Source: CAYUET01 sp964443875 | GTDB lineage: Bacteria; Auribacterota; JAFGBW01 | NCBI GenBank assembly: GCA_964443875.1 | Contig: CAYUET010000005.1 | Span: 1-64,000 of the forward strand | Direction of reading: 5' to 3' | Length of the DNA stretch: 64,000 bases | Shown here: piece after piece, positions 27,176 to 35,664 of the stretch | Numbering within the stretch: position 1 is the first letter of the stretch | Layout of the letters: each line of letters begins with the position of its first letter | The notes under the pieces: generated by a model | What the model saw: only the letters and a program-made list of their open reading frames with translations | Databases searched by the model: none | Told to the model about the DNA's origin: nothing | Position numbers and translations under genes: made by a program

Positions 27176-30100
27176 ATGTTTTTGCGATGGGTTTTCATCT
27201 TTATTTTCTGCTGCCTTCCAGCATTCTGCCTAAATTCTTCATCAAAAGAACGAATAGAAACAAGCACTCTTTCTCCCACCTCAAACTTCGGAAAGGATCA
27301 ATTCAAACCGGAAACAATTGCTCTTCTCAATCAGCTGCTTCAAGGCCCGAATTCCTCCTCCACCTACGAAATGCTCCGTTCAATTCTACTTAAAGGCCAG
27401 GGACCCAAAACCGCACATAAAGATGGAAAGGAATTTTCCTACATCCCCTTTGAATATGAAGGTCAAAAATATTTTTTCATCTCTGCAAAAGAAAACTATG
27501 ATCATTTCCAATCCATTCCTTCTGTTTATTATGAAGATACGCCTGATGGATTCCATATGATTCTTGAATCCAAAGTCTATCTCACCGCCCTCAGGGAAAA
27601 AAAGCTTGTTATCCCCCAGGCAGCCCAGAATACAAACAATGTCAAACGTATTGTCTGCTCCCCCGTTTTTGGATTGAATACCGTGGGTATAGAAAATCTT
27701 TCCTTTTCCATCCGCAGGCCCAATGACACTGAAGAAAACGTTAAGCATAAACTTTTCTGGGAAAATCTTTTCCTTAAAAACTCGGTAAAAAACTGCCTGA
27801 TACAGCTTCAAAACAATTTAAATACGGAATCCATCAGCCTTGTCGAATCCGTCATCCCCAAAGTCACGGAATATATTTCAAAATCCGGCCAGGAAATCAA
27901 TTCCGGGTCCGTGCTTATCCGTTTTCTGACGGAACAGGCCTTAAGCCTCAGGGAAAAAAATCCGGAAGTTACGGAACAGCTCATCGGATTCACGACTTAT
28001 TATTCTGAACAGTATCTTTTTCACAGCGTGAATAAAGACTCTGTAGAACAGCAGAAGCAGCTCGTACTTGAAGCTCAAAAACAGTTTGAAACCCTTCTGA
28101 CGGATGAAATCAATAACGCGGCTTCCAGGGATCAGAAAGATATCTGCAATGCCCACCTGCTCCTGCTTAAAGATCAGGGCACCCTTTCAAAGATCATCAC
28201 CATGATCGAAAAAAACAATATCCGCGGGGCTTACGCCATTTATTTTATCTATCAGGATGTGATTGATAAATTCAAAGCCTTTGCAGATCCCGGTTTTCAA
28301 AAACTGTCCGCAGACATGGAAAGCATCCGCCGCCGCTGGATTGAGCAGGTGGAGGAAATCATGAAACAGAAAAACCTTAAACCTTTAACCAATAAAACAG
28401 ATGAACTTGAAAAATACTATAAAACCCTCACAGAACTTTTCAAACAGTATCCTGAAAGTCAGTATCCTCTGGAAGCCTCTTTTATCAAAGAACTCCTGAT
28501 TGCCGGATACAAACTTGAGGATGAATCCCAACAGCTTAGCTGGGAAAACATGATGAAGTGGCTTTCTTCTTTTTTCAACGTAAATTCCAATCTTACGAAA
28601 TTCGGCAGGTACGGAGCCCATGGGGTGCTGACCTATCTGGGGAAAAAACTGATTAAAGAAAAAAAAGCCCATTATTCTGAAAGAAAAATTAAAAATCTGG
28701 AGCAGGTTCTTGAAGTTGCCCTTACTCATCTGATGAAAAAGGATATCCTCTATAAAGAAATCCCTACAGCCGCAAATCCGGTCATGAAACTGGAAGGAAT
28801 CCTTGATTATGAACAGTACCAGCGCTATGTCAAAGAAATGCCCCATTTATCCGGGTTTATCTCAACAAAGGGAGTCACCGCCCATTATGCCGTTCTGGCC
28901 CGGGAAGACAATATCCCCGTGATTCAGCTCTCCAAGGAACAATTCCAGGAAATCCAGCCGAATTCCCTGATTGCCATGGATACCAGCGGCAGTGATGCCC
29001 TGATTTATCTCAATCCCGCGCCCTGGACACTTAAAAATCTTCACAGGAAGAATATCCTTCTGAACATAAAAAAGGAAATCCTGAAAGAATGGACCAAGCA
29101 GGAAATTATTGTTGAAGGAAGACCGGTTACCGTCGAATGCACCTACGATCCCAAGTTCAACGAAGATGATTTGAAAAAACATCACATCAGCATGAAGACA
29201 ACCAATACTGCTAATATAGGACTTGTAAGAACTGAAGGCCTTTATGAAAAAGAAATCCTTCCTTCTGAAGACTTCATGATTTCCTTTTATTCCGATCTTT
29301 TAAAAGAAGCATCCGGAACCGTCACAATCCGCACTTTTGACCATCAGCCCGCCTCTGACAAAAAACTCAAAAGCATTGTCAAAACCTATCCCACCCTTGA
29401 AAACGATGAAACCTCGGGCATGGATTTTTATAAAACAGAATTCGGAAGACCTCTTTTAAAAACACAGCTCCGGGCTCTTTATACTGCCGGATACGCCAGA
29501 AAAGACAACAAAGCGCTTAAAATTTTAATCCCCATGGTGGAAACCCATGAAGACATCAACTTCCTTCAGTCTCTTCAAAATGAAGTAATTGCAGAAATTT
29601 CAAATCAGATTGCCCTTGAAAATCCGAGACTCCGTTACTCGGACATTCATAATACCCTGAATGTCATTCCCTTTGGCTTTATGGTGGAAACCGATACGGC
29701 CGTTGTCAATATCGAAGAGATCATACAGGCGGCCGATTTCATCAATATTGGTCTCAACGACCTATACTCCAGTGTTCTTGCCATTGACCGCGTTTCGGGA
29801 CAGGGCTCTTCGGAATATAAAATCAAACTCAAACAACTGGAATTTTCCGTGGTTAAAAGATTTGAAAATATTCTGGAGGCGGCGGACAAATCCGGAAAAA
29901 CCGTCTGTTTCTGCGGAGAAAATGCCAGCATGCCGGAACTTTTAGCCTATGTCGTTCACAAAGCCCCCTCTCTGAACAAGACAGAAATTCACCTTTCGAT
30001 GACCACCAACCAGATTGCTGAAACCAAAAGCGTACTGCACCTTCTCGATTCCGGAGAGCTTCACAGCCAGTTTGAAAGCCTTGAGCCGGGGATGCATGAA

Positions 30101-30232
30101 CGGGTGCATGATGCGATAGCCCCCACCATTAACAACATCAGCAGCCAGGCCGAAGAAATAGCCAAAAAAATGCTGGAAGCCAATCCCGAATCCGGGAATC
30201 AATATGCCGATCCTTTTCTTATGGCGGCTTAA
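27176..30232 (+). CDS. Signal-peptide-bearing PTS enzyme I-like PEP phosphotransferase
   Basis: 1018 residues. The N-terminus (FLRWVFIFIFCCLPAFC) is a signal peptide or anchor, followed by TLSPTSNF (31-38). Residues about 40-270 match no family I know. From about 283 the protein follows enzyme I: helical HPr-binding region, phosphohistidine domain with TAHYAVLARE (H570), then the PEP-binding TIM barrel. Key residues appear kept: R685 in IGLVRTEG, R719 in TIRTFD, E838 in FMVETDTA, N861-D862 in IGLNDL and C913 in CFCGENAS. The loop after R719 differs from normal enzyme I (DHQPASDK instead of DIGGDK). It thus looks catalytically competent but exported, although PEP is cytoplasmic. No HPr or EII gene is in the window. 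Start Shine-Dalgarno is weak. Confidence 0.8.
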   Translation: MFLRWVFIFIFCCLPAFCLNSSSKERIETSTLSPTSNFGKDQFKPETIALLNQLLQGPNSSSTYEMLRSILLKGQGPKTAHKDGKEFSYIPFEYEGQKYFFISAKENYDHFQSIPSVYYEDTPDGFHMILESKVYLTALREKKLVIPQAAQNTNNVKRIVCSPVFGLNTVGIENLSFSIRRPNDTEENVKHKLFWENLFLKNSVKNCLIQLQNNLNTESISLVESVIPKVTEYISKSGQEINSGSVLIRFLTEQALSLREKNPEVTEQLIGFTTYYSEQYLFHSVNKDSVEQQKQLVLEAQKQFETLLTDEINNAASRDQKDICNAHLLLLKDQGTLSKIITMIEKNNIRGAYAIYFIYQDVIDKFKAFADPGFQKLSADMESIRRRWIEQVEEIMKQKNLKPLTNKTDELEKYYKTLTELFKQYPESQYPLEASFIKELLIAGYKLEDESQQLSWENMMKWLSSFFNVNSNLTKFGRYGAHGVLTYLGKKLIKEKKAHYSERKIKNLEQVLEVALTHLMKKDILYKEIPTAANPVMKLEGILDYEQYQRYVKEMPHLSGFISTKGVTAHYAVLAREDNIPVIQLSKEQFQEIQPNSLIAMDTSGSDALIYLNPAPWTLKNLHRKNILLNIKKEILKEWTKQEIIVEGRPVTVECTYDPKFNEDDLKKHHISMKTTNTANIGLVRTEGLYEKEILPSEDFMISFYSDLLKEASGTVTIRTFDHQPASDKKLKSIVKTYPTLENDETSGMDFYKTEFGRPLLKTQLRALYTAGYARKDNKALKILIPMVETHEDINFLQSLQNEVIAEISNQIALENPRLRYSDIHNTLNVIPFGFMVETDTAVVNIEEIIQAADFINIGLNDLYSSVLAIDRVSGQGSSEYKIKLKQLEFSVVKRFENILEAADKSGKTVCFCGENASMPELLAYVVHKAPSLNKTEIHLSMTTNQIAETKSVLHLLDSGELHSQFESLEPGMHERVHDAIAPTINNISSQAEEIAKKMLEANPESGNQYADPFLMAA

Positions 30233-30972
30233 AAAACGATTACCCAGAAAACCAGAGTCATTGTTTCAACAAGCTCACAGACAGCCCCCAGAGTATCTCC
30301 GGTATACCCGCTGATTTTCTTTTTTAAAAAAATCATATAGCACCAGACCAGAAGGATCAGGAGACAAACGAGAAGAATCCCCTTGATTCCCGTAAGACAG
30401 ACCAAGAGAATCCCCGTCACCAGCAAACCCTTTTGATAGACGTATTTTTTCTTGGAAAAGAGCCCTCCGACTCCTTTTTCCCTGGCATAGGAAAGATGAT
30501 GCATGACCGCCAGCATGGCAAAACGGCCGAATACAGGCGAAAAAAGCAAAGCAGCAGACAAGGATCTTTCGCAGATGAAATAGAGAGACAAAAATTTAAA
30601 AGCTAAAACAAAAAATAATCCCAGCACCCCCATGGTTCCTATCCGGGAATCCTTCATGATCTCAAGAATCCGGGCTTCGGCTCTGGAACTGAAGCAGCCG
30701 TCAGCGGTGTCGGCAAGCCCGTCAAGATGAAGCCCTCCGGTAATCACCGCCCAGAACAAAAGAAGCACCAAAGCTTCAAAACACACAGGCATCCTTCCGG
30801 AGAAAAGATAATGCAGAGAGAACAAGCCCATCCCTATCACGGCACCCACCCAGGAAAAATAAGGGGGGGCCTTCTCCAGATCAGAGGGCCTGCCCCCATG
30901 CCCTTCCCTGAAAGGCAGGGTCGTTAAAAAACAGAATGCCGTTTTCAATGCATTGATTCGACGGGATTTCAT
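30229..30972 (-). CDS. cobS: Adenosylcobinamide-GDP ribazoletransferase (cobalamin synthase)
   Basis: Integral membrane enzyme joining the activated lower ligand to adenosylcobinamide-GDP. 247 residues, several membrane helices. The CobS signature GGLHLDGLADTADGCFSS (about 79-96) and EIMKDSRIGTMGVLGL are clear. It lies 4 nt after cobT, and its 3' end overlaps the convergent enzyme I-like gene by 4 nt. Confidence 0.94.
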   Translation of the reverse strand: MKSRRINALKTAFCFLTTLPFREGHGGRPSDLEKAPPYFSWVGAVIGMGLFSLHYLFSGRMPVCFEALVLLLFWAVITGGLHLDGLADTADGCFSSRAEARILEIMKDSRIGTMGVLGLFFVLAFKFLSLYFICERSLSAALLFSPVFGRFAMLAVMHHLSYAREKGVGGLFSKKKYVYQKGLLVTGILLVCLTGIKGILLVCLLILLVWCYMIFLKKKISGYTGDTLGAVCELVETMTLVFWVIVF

Positions 30973-30976
30973 CGCT

Positions 30977-32035
30977 CTAAGAATCCTTAGATACGCCCGC
31001 GCCCTGAAAGGTCGCCATTTCGGTCACAATACGAAAAGCCGCATCAATCAAATTCATGGCAAGGGCTGACCCGGTACCTTCTCCAAGGCGGAGATCAAGA
31101 GATAAAAGCGGTTTCAAACCGAGGTAATCCAGCATGACTTTATGACCGGGTTCAGCGCTCTGATGCGCCGGAATCATGTAGTCAATGGCATTGGAGCAGA
31201 ACTCCGAGGCGAGAAGCGCAGCGGCCGTTGAAATAAACCCATCAACCACAATGGGCTTTCTTAAAGAGGCGGCACCCAGAATCAATCCGGCCAGCCCGCC
31301 GATTTCAAATCCCCCGACTTTTGAAAGAAGATCCAGGGGATCCCGTCTGCTGGGACGATGACGCTTGATCGACTTTTCAATGATTTCAATCTTATGCTGC
31401 AAGGACTCAGAATTTAGTCCCGTTCCGCGCCCGGCAATTTCAGAACAAAGGACTCCGGTAATCACCGAAGCAATCGCAGTGCTGGGGGTGGTGTTGCCTA
31501 TCCCCATTTCTCCCGTCCCGAAAACATCCGTTGAGGCATCAAGATCAAGGGCGACCTGAATTCCCGCTTCCACCGCCTTTCTTGCCTCCCCGGGTGTCAT
31601 GGCTGGCTCCCTGAACATATTTTTCGTACCCCAGGCGACTTTGTGTGAAATAATTTTTTTACTCTCAACAAACGCCGAAAGATCTGCGGCAACCCCCATA
31701 TCCACGACCGTGACAGAACAATGATTTAAACGGGCAAGCACATTGATTCCGGCGCCCCCGTTCACAAAATTACCCACCATCTGAACCGTGACTTCCTTAG
31801 GAAACTGACTCACGCCTTCACTGACGACCCCGTGATCTCCCGCCATGACCACAATATTTTTTCTCGAAACTTTCGGAGGAAAACAGCCGTTGATCCCTGA
31901 AAGATTAACGGACAGATCCAGTATTCTTCCCATAGCCCAAGGAGGCATGGTTAAATTTGCTATGCACTCTTTGGCCACATCCATGAACCTGATCTCTTTG
32001 GGAACTATTTTTACTACCGTTTCTTCTAAAAGCAT
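30977..32035 (-). CDS. cobT: Nicotinate-nucleotide--dimethylbenzimidazole phosphoribosyltransferase
   Basis: Activates the lower ligand base as its alpha-ribotide. 352 residues, full length. Conserved blocks: VVMAGDHGVVSEGVSQFP, NFVNGGAGINVLAR, FGTGEMGIGNTTPSTAI and the C-terminal LRLGEGTGSALAMNLIDAA with the catalytic glutamate. Middle gene of cobU-cobT-cobS, the nucleotide-loop assembly module, which fits salvage of cobinamide as well as late synthesis. Confidence 0.95.
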   Translation of the reverse strand: MLLEETVVKIVPKEIRFMDVAKECIANLTMPPWAMGRILDLSVNLSGINGCFPPKVSRKNIVVMAGDHGVVSEGVSQFPKEVTVQMVGNFVNGGAGINVLARLNHCSVTVVDMGVAADLSAFVESKKIISHKVAWGTKNMFREPAMTPGEARKAVEAGIQVALDLDASTDVFGTGEMGIGNTTPSTAIASVITGVLCSEIAGRGTGLNSESLQHKIEIIEKSIKRHRPSRRDPLDLLSKVGGFEIGGLAGLILGAASLRKPIVVDGFISTAAALLASEFCSNAIDYMIPAHQSAEPGHKVMLDYLGLKPLLSLDLRLGEGTGSALAMNLIDAAFRIVTEMATFQGAGVSKDS

Positions 32036-32107
32036 AATAACTCCTTAACGTCGAAATCCCATTTTACAAGGCACAAAACGCACCCTATTTATATTCTATT
32101 AAAAAAT

Positions 32108-32713
32108 TTACTGTCTTTTTTTACGCCGTCTTGACCCGGATCTTACAACTTCGCTGAACTCCGGTTCACTTTTTTTCTTAAGCCACAAGGGCAGTCCGCA
32201 GGACAAGAGCACAACCTCACCGGCCCTCGAAGCAATCTTCTGGTTGCAGCGTCCTGAAATATCCCGGAAAAGCCTTGCCAGGGGATTATCCGGCACAATG
32301 CCCATCCCCACTTCGTTGCTGACCAAAAGGGTGTGACATTCTTTATCTTCAAGCACATTCAGCAAAGAGTCCAATTCCTGATCAATCCTGTTTTCTGCCT
32401 GTTCAAATGATCCGGACGCTTCATAACGGTAAAGCCAGTTGCTGATCCAAAGTGTGATGCACTCAATCAATAAAACCTGATATCCCTCAGCTTCCCCGGC
32501 CACCTTCTTTAAGTCGATTTCTTCCTCGAACGTATCCCATCCCCGGAGAGCTCTTTCTTTTTTATGCCGATCGATTCTTTGAATCATTTCGTTGTCACAT
32601 AAGGGGCAGGTGGCTATAAACGCCCTTTTCCGGCCTAAAGACTCCCCTTTTTCCAAAGCAAAACGACTTTTCCCGCTTCGGGTTCCGCCGGTGATTAAAA
32701 TAATTTCAGACAT
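32108..32713 (-). CDS. cobU: Adenosylcobinamide kinase/guanylyltransferase
   Basis: Bifunctional CobU/CobP enzyme that phosphorylates adenosylcobinamide and attaches GMP. About 201 residues from ATG 32713, with AGGAAACGGGAA before it; the longer frame to 32767 is unlikely. P-loop GGTRSGKS at 9-16, RIDRHKKER with the guanylylated histidine region, and LLVSNEVGMGIVPDNPLARLF typical of the family. The last 20 residues are very basic. I found no cobalamin riboswitch in the leader. Confidence 0.94.
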   Translation of the reverse strand: MSEIILITGGTRSGKSRFALEKGESLGRKRAFIATCPLCDNEMIQRIDRHKKERALRGWDTFEEEIDLKKVAGEAEGYQVLLIECITLWISNWLYRYEASGSFEQAENRIDQELDSLLNVLEDKECHTLLVSNEVGMGIVPDNPLARLFRDISGRCNQKIASRAGEVVLLSCGLPLWLKKKSEPEFSEVVRSGSRRRKKRQ

Positions 32714-32813
32714 TTCCCGTTTCCTGACACATAATAAAAATATGATGATTTTTTCAAAATGCATCAAGGGCTTTTAAAAAAATCAATAAAATAATATTCT
32801 TCCGCGTTAACCG

Positions 32814-32873
32814 AAAGACCAGTCCCCCGCGTTTGGTATGATTTTTATTCCAGCCGTCAGGAGTACGGTCTTT
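32814..32873. other. Unexplained hairpin element upstream of cobU
   Basis: AAAGACC (32814-32820) and GGTCTTT (32867-32873) form a perfect 7-bp stem closing a 46-nt, relatively G+C-rich loop in otherwise A/T-rich intergenic DNA (32714-33111). The loop has further short complementarities (TTGG...CCAG). It lies about 100 nt upstream of cobU on the minus strand and 170 nt upstream of the first predicted plus-strand promoter. Not a cobalamin, c-di-GMP or other riboswitch consensus that I recognise. Confidence 0.35.
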
Positions 32874-33043
32874 TTAACATGACCTGTGTTCAAAATAGAA
32901 ATAAATTATTACAATCAAAAGCCAAAAATCTTTATAACCGCCAAAGCCTTTCTTATATAATCAAAGGATCCGGCCTTCCACGCCCTCATTTTCAGTGCAA
33001 AAAAAATAAAATGAAAAAATAAATAAAATATTGCAATTTTGTA

Positions 33044-33073
33044 TTGACCAGCTGTTTAAGAATGTAATATTCT
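33044..33073 (+). promoter_or_regulatory. Predicted promoter of the AAA+/two-component/ABC operon
   Basis: TTGACC (33044-33049), 18-nt spacer, TATTCT (33068-33073). Expected transcription start near 33080, which excludes the upstream ORF start at 33031 and supports the ATG at 33112. Confidence 0.55.
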
Positions 33074-33111
33074 TTTACACTTTTAAATATAAAATTGTAA
33101 TAGGATGTGAA

Positions 33112-34080
33112 ATGTTTGCTTTTGAAAATATTCTGACAAAAAATGACAAGATGCTCTCCCTGATCAATGTTGCAAAAAAAATTGCAACCTCGGATATCTC
33201 GGTTCTGATTACAGGGGAAACCGGCAGCGGAAAAACCACACTTGCACAGGCCATTCACAATGCCTCTCCCAGAAGAGAAGGCCCTTTTATCTCTGTCAAC
33301 TGTTCTGTGATCCCTGAATCCCACCTTGAGGCTGAACTCTTCGGAAGCTCCAAAAGTCACGGTATTCATCCTTCGCACAAGGGAAAGTTTGAAATGGCCC
33401 ACAGGGGCACTCTTCTCCTTTCAGAAATCAGCGATATCAACTTTTCAGTACAGGCAAAAATTTTTCAGGCAATTGAATCCCACCAGATCACAGGTTCTGA
33501 CGATTCCACCCATATTGACGTCCGTCTCATCACCTCCACGAGCTCCAACCTGATTGAGCTGGTAGAGCAGAACCGCTTCAAAATGGATCTCTATTACAGG
33601 ATCAGGGAAATCACTCTTGAAGTTCCCCCTTTAAGAGAAAGAAAAGAGGATATTCCCCTGCTGGCCGAAAGCTTTATCAAAAAATTTGCAAAAGATTTCG
33701 GAAAAAAAATAATGGGAATTTCCGATGTGGCAATGAACTTTCTGATCAACCACGAATGGAAAGGAAATATCCGGGAACTCTATAATGTTGTCCGCACGGC
33801 TGTCGCCCTCTGTGAAAAAGACAAAATCTGGCTTGAGGATATCCCCATCCGCATGGAATTCGGCAACGAAAACAAAGCTTCCGCGCATATGATCTCCATT
33901 GAATCTTTTGCCCTCAAGGATGTTGAAAAGAACCATATTTTCAAAACGCTTCAGCACTGCCGATGGAACAAATCCAGGGCTGCCAAGCTTTTAAAAATAT
34001 CCCGTCCTCGCCTTGACCGTAAAATTATTGAATTCAATCTTAAAAAACCCGACCGCCAGGATACAAAGAGAAAAAAATGA
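33112..34080 (+). CDS. NtrC-like AAA+ regulator with degenerate GAFTGA loop
   Basis: 322 residues from ATG 33112 (AGGA upstream). An AAA+ domain starts almost at the N-terminus, with no receiver or GAF sensor. Walker A GETGSGKT is at 35-42. Where sigma54 activators have GAFTGA, this protein reads SHGIHP with a 2-residue deletion (82-87), and Walker B is LLLSEI (S104 for the usual Asp, E105 kept). The arginine-rich DLYYRIREITLEVPPLRERKEDIPLL segment (split across about 166-190) and a C-terminal Fis-type helix-turn-helix (WNKSRAAKLLKISRPRLDRKI) are conserved. Without GAFTGA it probably cannot remodel sigma54 promoter complexes normally and may act as a DNA-binding regulator. Its stop overlaps the receiver gene as ATGA. 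Confidence 0.85.
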   Translation: MFAFENILTKNDKMLSLINVAKKIATSDISVLITGETGSGKTTLAQAIHNASPRREGPFISVNCSVIPESHLEAELFGSSKSHGIHPSHKGKFEMAHRGTLLLSEISDINFSVQAKIFQAIESHQITGSDDSTHIDVRLITSTSSNLIELVEQNRFKMDLYYRIREITLEVPPLRERKEDIPLLAESFIKKFAKDFGKKIMGISDVAMNFLINHEWKGNIRELYNVVRTAVALCEKDKIWLEDIPIRMEFGNENKASAHMISIESFALKDVEKNHIFKTLQHCRWNKSRAAKLLKISRPRLDRKIIEFNLKKPDRQDTKRKK

Positions 34081-34451
34081 ACAACTCCCAAATCCAGATC
34101 CTGGTTGTTGATGATGAAACCATCATGCGGGACTATCTCACCGATATTCTCTCCGATCAGGGTTATCAGGTTACCCCTGTTTCCAACGGAAGCGAGGCCC
34201 TTAAAAGCATTGAGCAAAACTCTTTTCACATCGTGATCTCCGATCTCCGCATGCCGGGGTTCGATGGGGAAGAAGTGATGAGGCATTCCCTCCTCCGCAA
34301 CCCTTCCTGCAAGATCATCCTGATTACCGCCTACTCCATGGATCTGTCCGGAAAATCCTTCCTGAAACAGGGAGCCTTCGGCTTTATCCTTAAACCCTTT
34401 GACATCGAACAGATCAGAAGCCTTGTCGCCCAGGCTGCAAAAACACTCTGA
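34077..34451 (+). CDS. Stand-alone response regulator receiver
   Basis: 124 residues, one CheY-like receiver domain and nothing else. Acidic pocket LVVDDE (9-14), phospho-acceptor in IVISDLRMPGFDG, conserved threonine/serine in LITAYS and lysine in LKPFD. It overlaps the AAA+ gene upstream by ATGA and lies 4 nt before the histidine kinase. Together the AAA+ protein and this receiver look like an NtrC protein split in two. Confidence 0.92.
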   Translation: MNNSQIQILVVDDETIMRDYLTDILSDQGYQVTPVSNGSEALKSIEQNSFHIVISDLRMPGFDGEEVMRHSLLRNPSCKIILITAYSMDLSGKSFLKQGAFGFILKPFDIEQIRSLVAQAAKTL

Positions 34452-34455
34452 CCTC

Positions 34456-35664
34456 ATGAAACTTCTCTCCTCTTTCAAAAACCGGCTGATTCTGATGATA
34501 TTATTATGGACATTCCTTTGCATCAGTCTTACGGATTTCGTCACCTTTCATACCCTTCACTCCGTCTCTGAATATACTCAGGCCGACAAATCCTCTCTTT
34601 TCACAGACATTGAAACTCAAAAAAATGAATTCATTCAGAAGAAAATCCGGGAATGCCGGCAATGGCTTATGACCTCAACCCTGATCCTGATTGCGTTCTC
34701 CCTTCTTCTGACGGTTTATATTTTAAAATCATTTTTTCCCCCTTTCAACAAAATCAGAGAAGCTCTGAAAATTCTTTCCTCAGGCTCTTTTGACATTCCA
34801 CCGCCTTCCTCTGAAACCAACGACCTGGAGGACACCTACCGTCTTTTATTCTCGACCATCAAAAACACTGAAAATCATTGTGTGGAACTTGAGAAAAAAA
34901 TCGGCAGGCGTTCAGCCGAACTCGAACAGATCCACACACGGCTTCTTCATGCCGGAAAACTAGCGGCTCTGGGCGAACTTTCCGCAGGGCTTGCCCACGA
35001 ACTCAACAATCCCATCGGAGGGATCCTCGGTTATTCTCAATTCCTTCTGGAAAAATTCAAGGCACGTGAAAACCCGGGAGACGAAAATTCAAAACTCTTT
35101 GCCCATTATTTGGAATTGATCACCCGGGAGTCCAAACGCTGCAAAACAATCCTCTGCAATCTCCTGAAATTTTCAAATGCAGCAGAGGGAACTAAGGAAA
35201 AAATCAACATCAATATCGTTCTTGCAGACACCCTGGATATTGTTCAGCACCAGATCAAATTTGAAGAAATTAATTTTATTACCCACTATTATCCCGCCCT
35301 GCCCCTGATCCTTGCAGATGCCAATCAGCTTCAGCAGGTATTTCTGAACATTCTCATCAATGCCATCAAATCCATTGCCAAGAAAAATGAGGGAGAAATC
35401 CTTGTACATTCCTCCCTGAAAACCCGGGATGACACCTCCCTGGCCGAGATCCGGATTTCGGACAACGGCTGCGGAATACCTCCGGAATACCGTGAAAAAA
35501 TTTTTCATCCTTTTTTTACAACACACCATCCCGGGGAAGGCACAGGCTTAGGTCTTTCCCTAAGCTACGGTATTATTCAGGATCACGGAGGAAAACTTAC
35601 TTTTGATACTGAAACAGGAAAAGGAACAACGTTTATCATCACCCTTCCAGGAGCACCCGAATGA
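34456..35664 (+). CDS. Membrane sensor histidine kinase
   Basis: About 402 residues from ATG 34456. Two membrane segments (LILMILLWTFLCISLTDF and STLILIAFSLLLTVYILK) enclose a short periplasmic part of about 45 residues, followed by a HAMP-like linker and coiled coil. Dimerisation/phospho-acceptor helix ELSAGLAHELNNPIGGILGY, N box FLNILINAIKSI, G1 ISDNGCGIP, F box IFHPFFTTHHPGEGTGLGLS are complete, so it should be active. Probable partner of the receiver encoded just upstream; its stop overlaps the ABC permease start as ATGA. Confidence 0.92.
   Translation: MKLLSSFKNRLILMILLWTFLCISLTDFVTFHTLHSVSEYTQADKSSLFTDIETQKNEFIQKKIRECRQWLMTSTLILIAFSLLLTVYILKSFFPPFNKIREALKILSSGSFDIPPPSSETNDLEDTYRLLFSTIKNTENHCVELEKKIGRRSAELEQIHTRLLHAGKLAALGELSAGLAHELNNPIGGILGYSQFLLEKFKARENPGDENSKLFAHYLELITRESKRCKTILCNLLKFSNAAEGTKEKININIVLADTLDIVQHQIKFEEINFITHYYPALPLILADANQLQQVFLNILINAIKSIAKKNEGEILVHSSLKTRDDTSLAEIRISDNGCGIPPEYREKIFHPFFTTHHPGEGTGLGLSLSYGIIQDHGGKLTFDTETGKGTTFIITLPGAPE

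Noticed and set aside
32714..33111. Cobalamin riboswitch upstream of cobU
   Set aside because: The conserved B12-box (GCCACTG-type) and core blocks were not found on the minus strand.
33031..33111. Upstream extension of the AAA+ regulator
   Set aside because: It would overlap the predicted -35/-10 boxes, and its residues resemble translated A/T-rich leader.
33951..34544. 197-codon minus-strand ORF opposite the AAA+/receiver genes
   Set aside because: Lies antisense to two conserved coupled genes; composition is that of a frame shadow.
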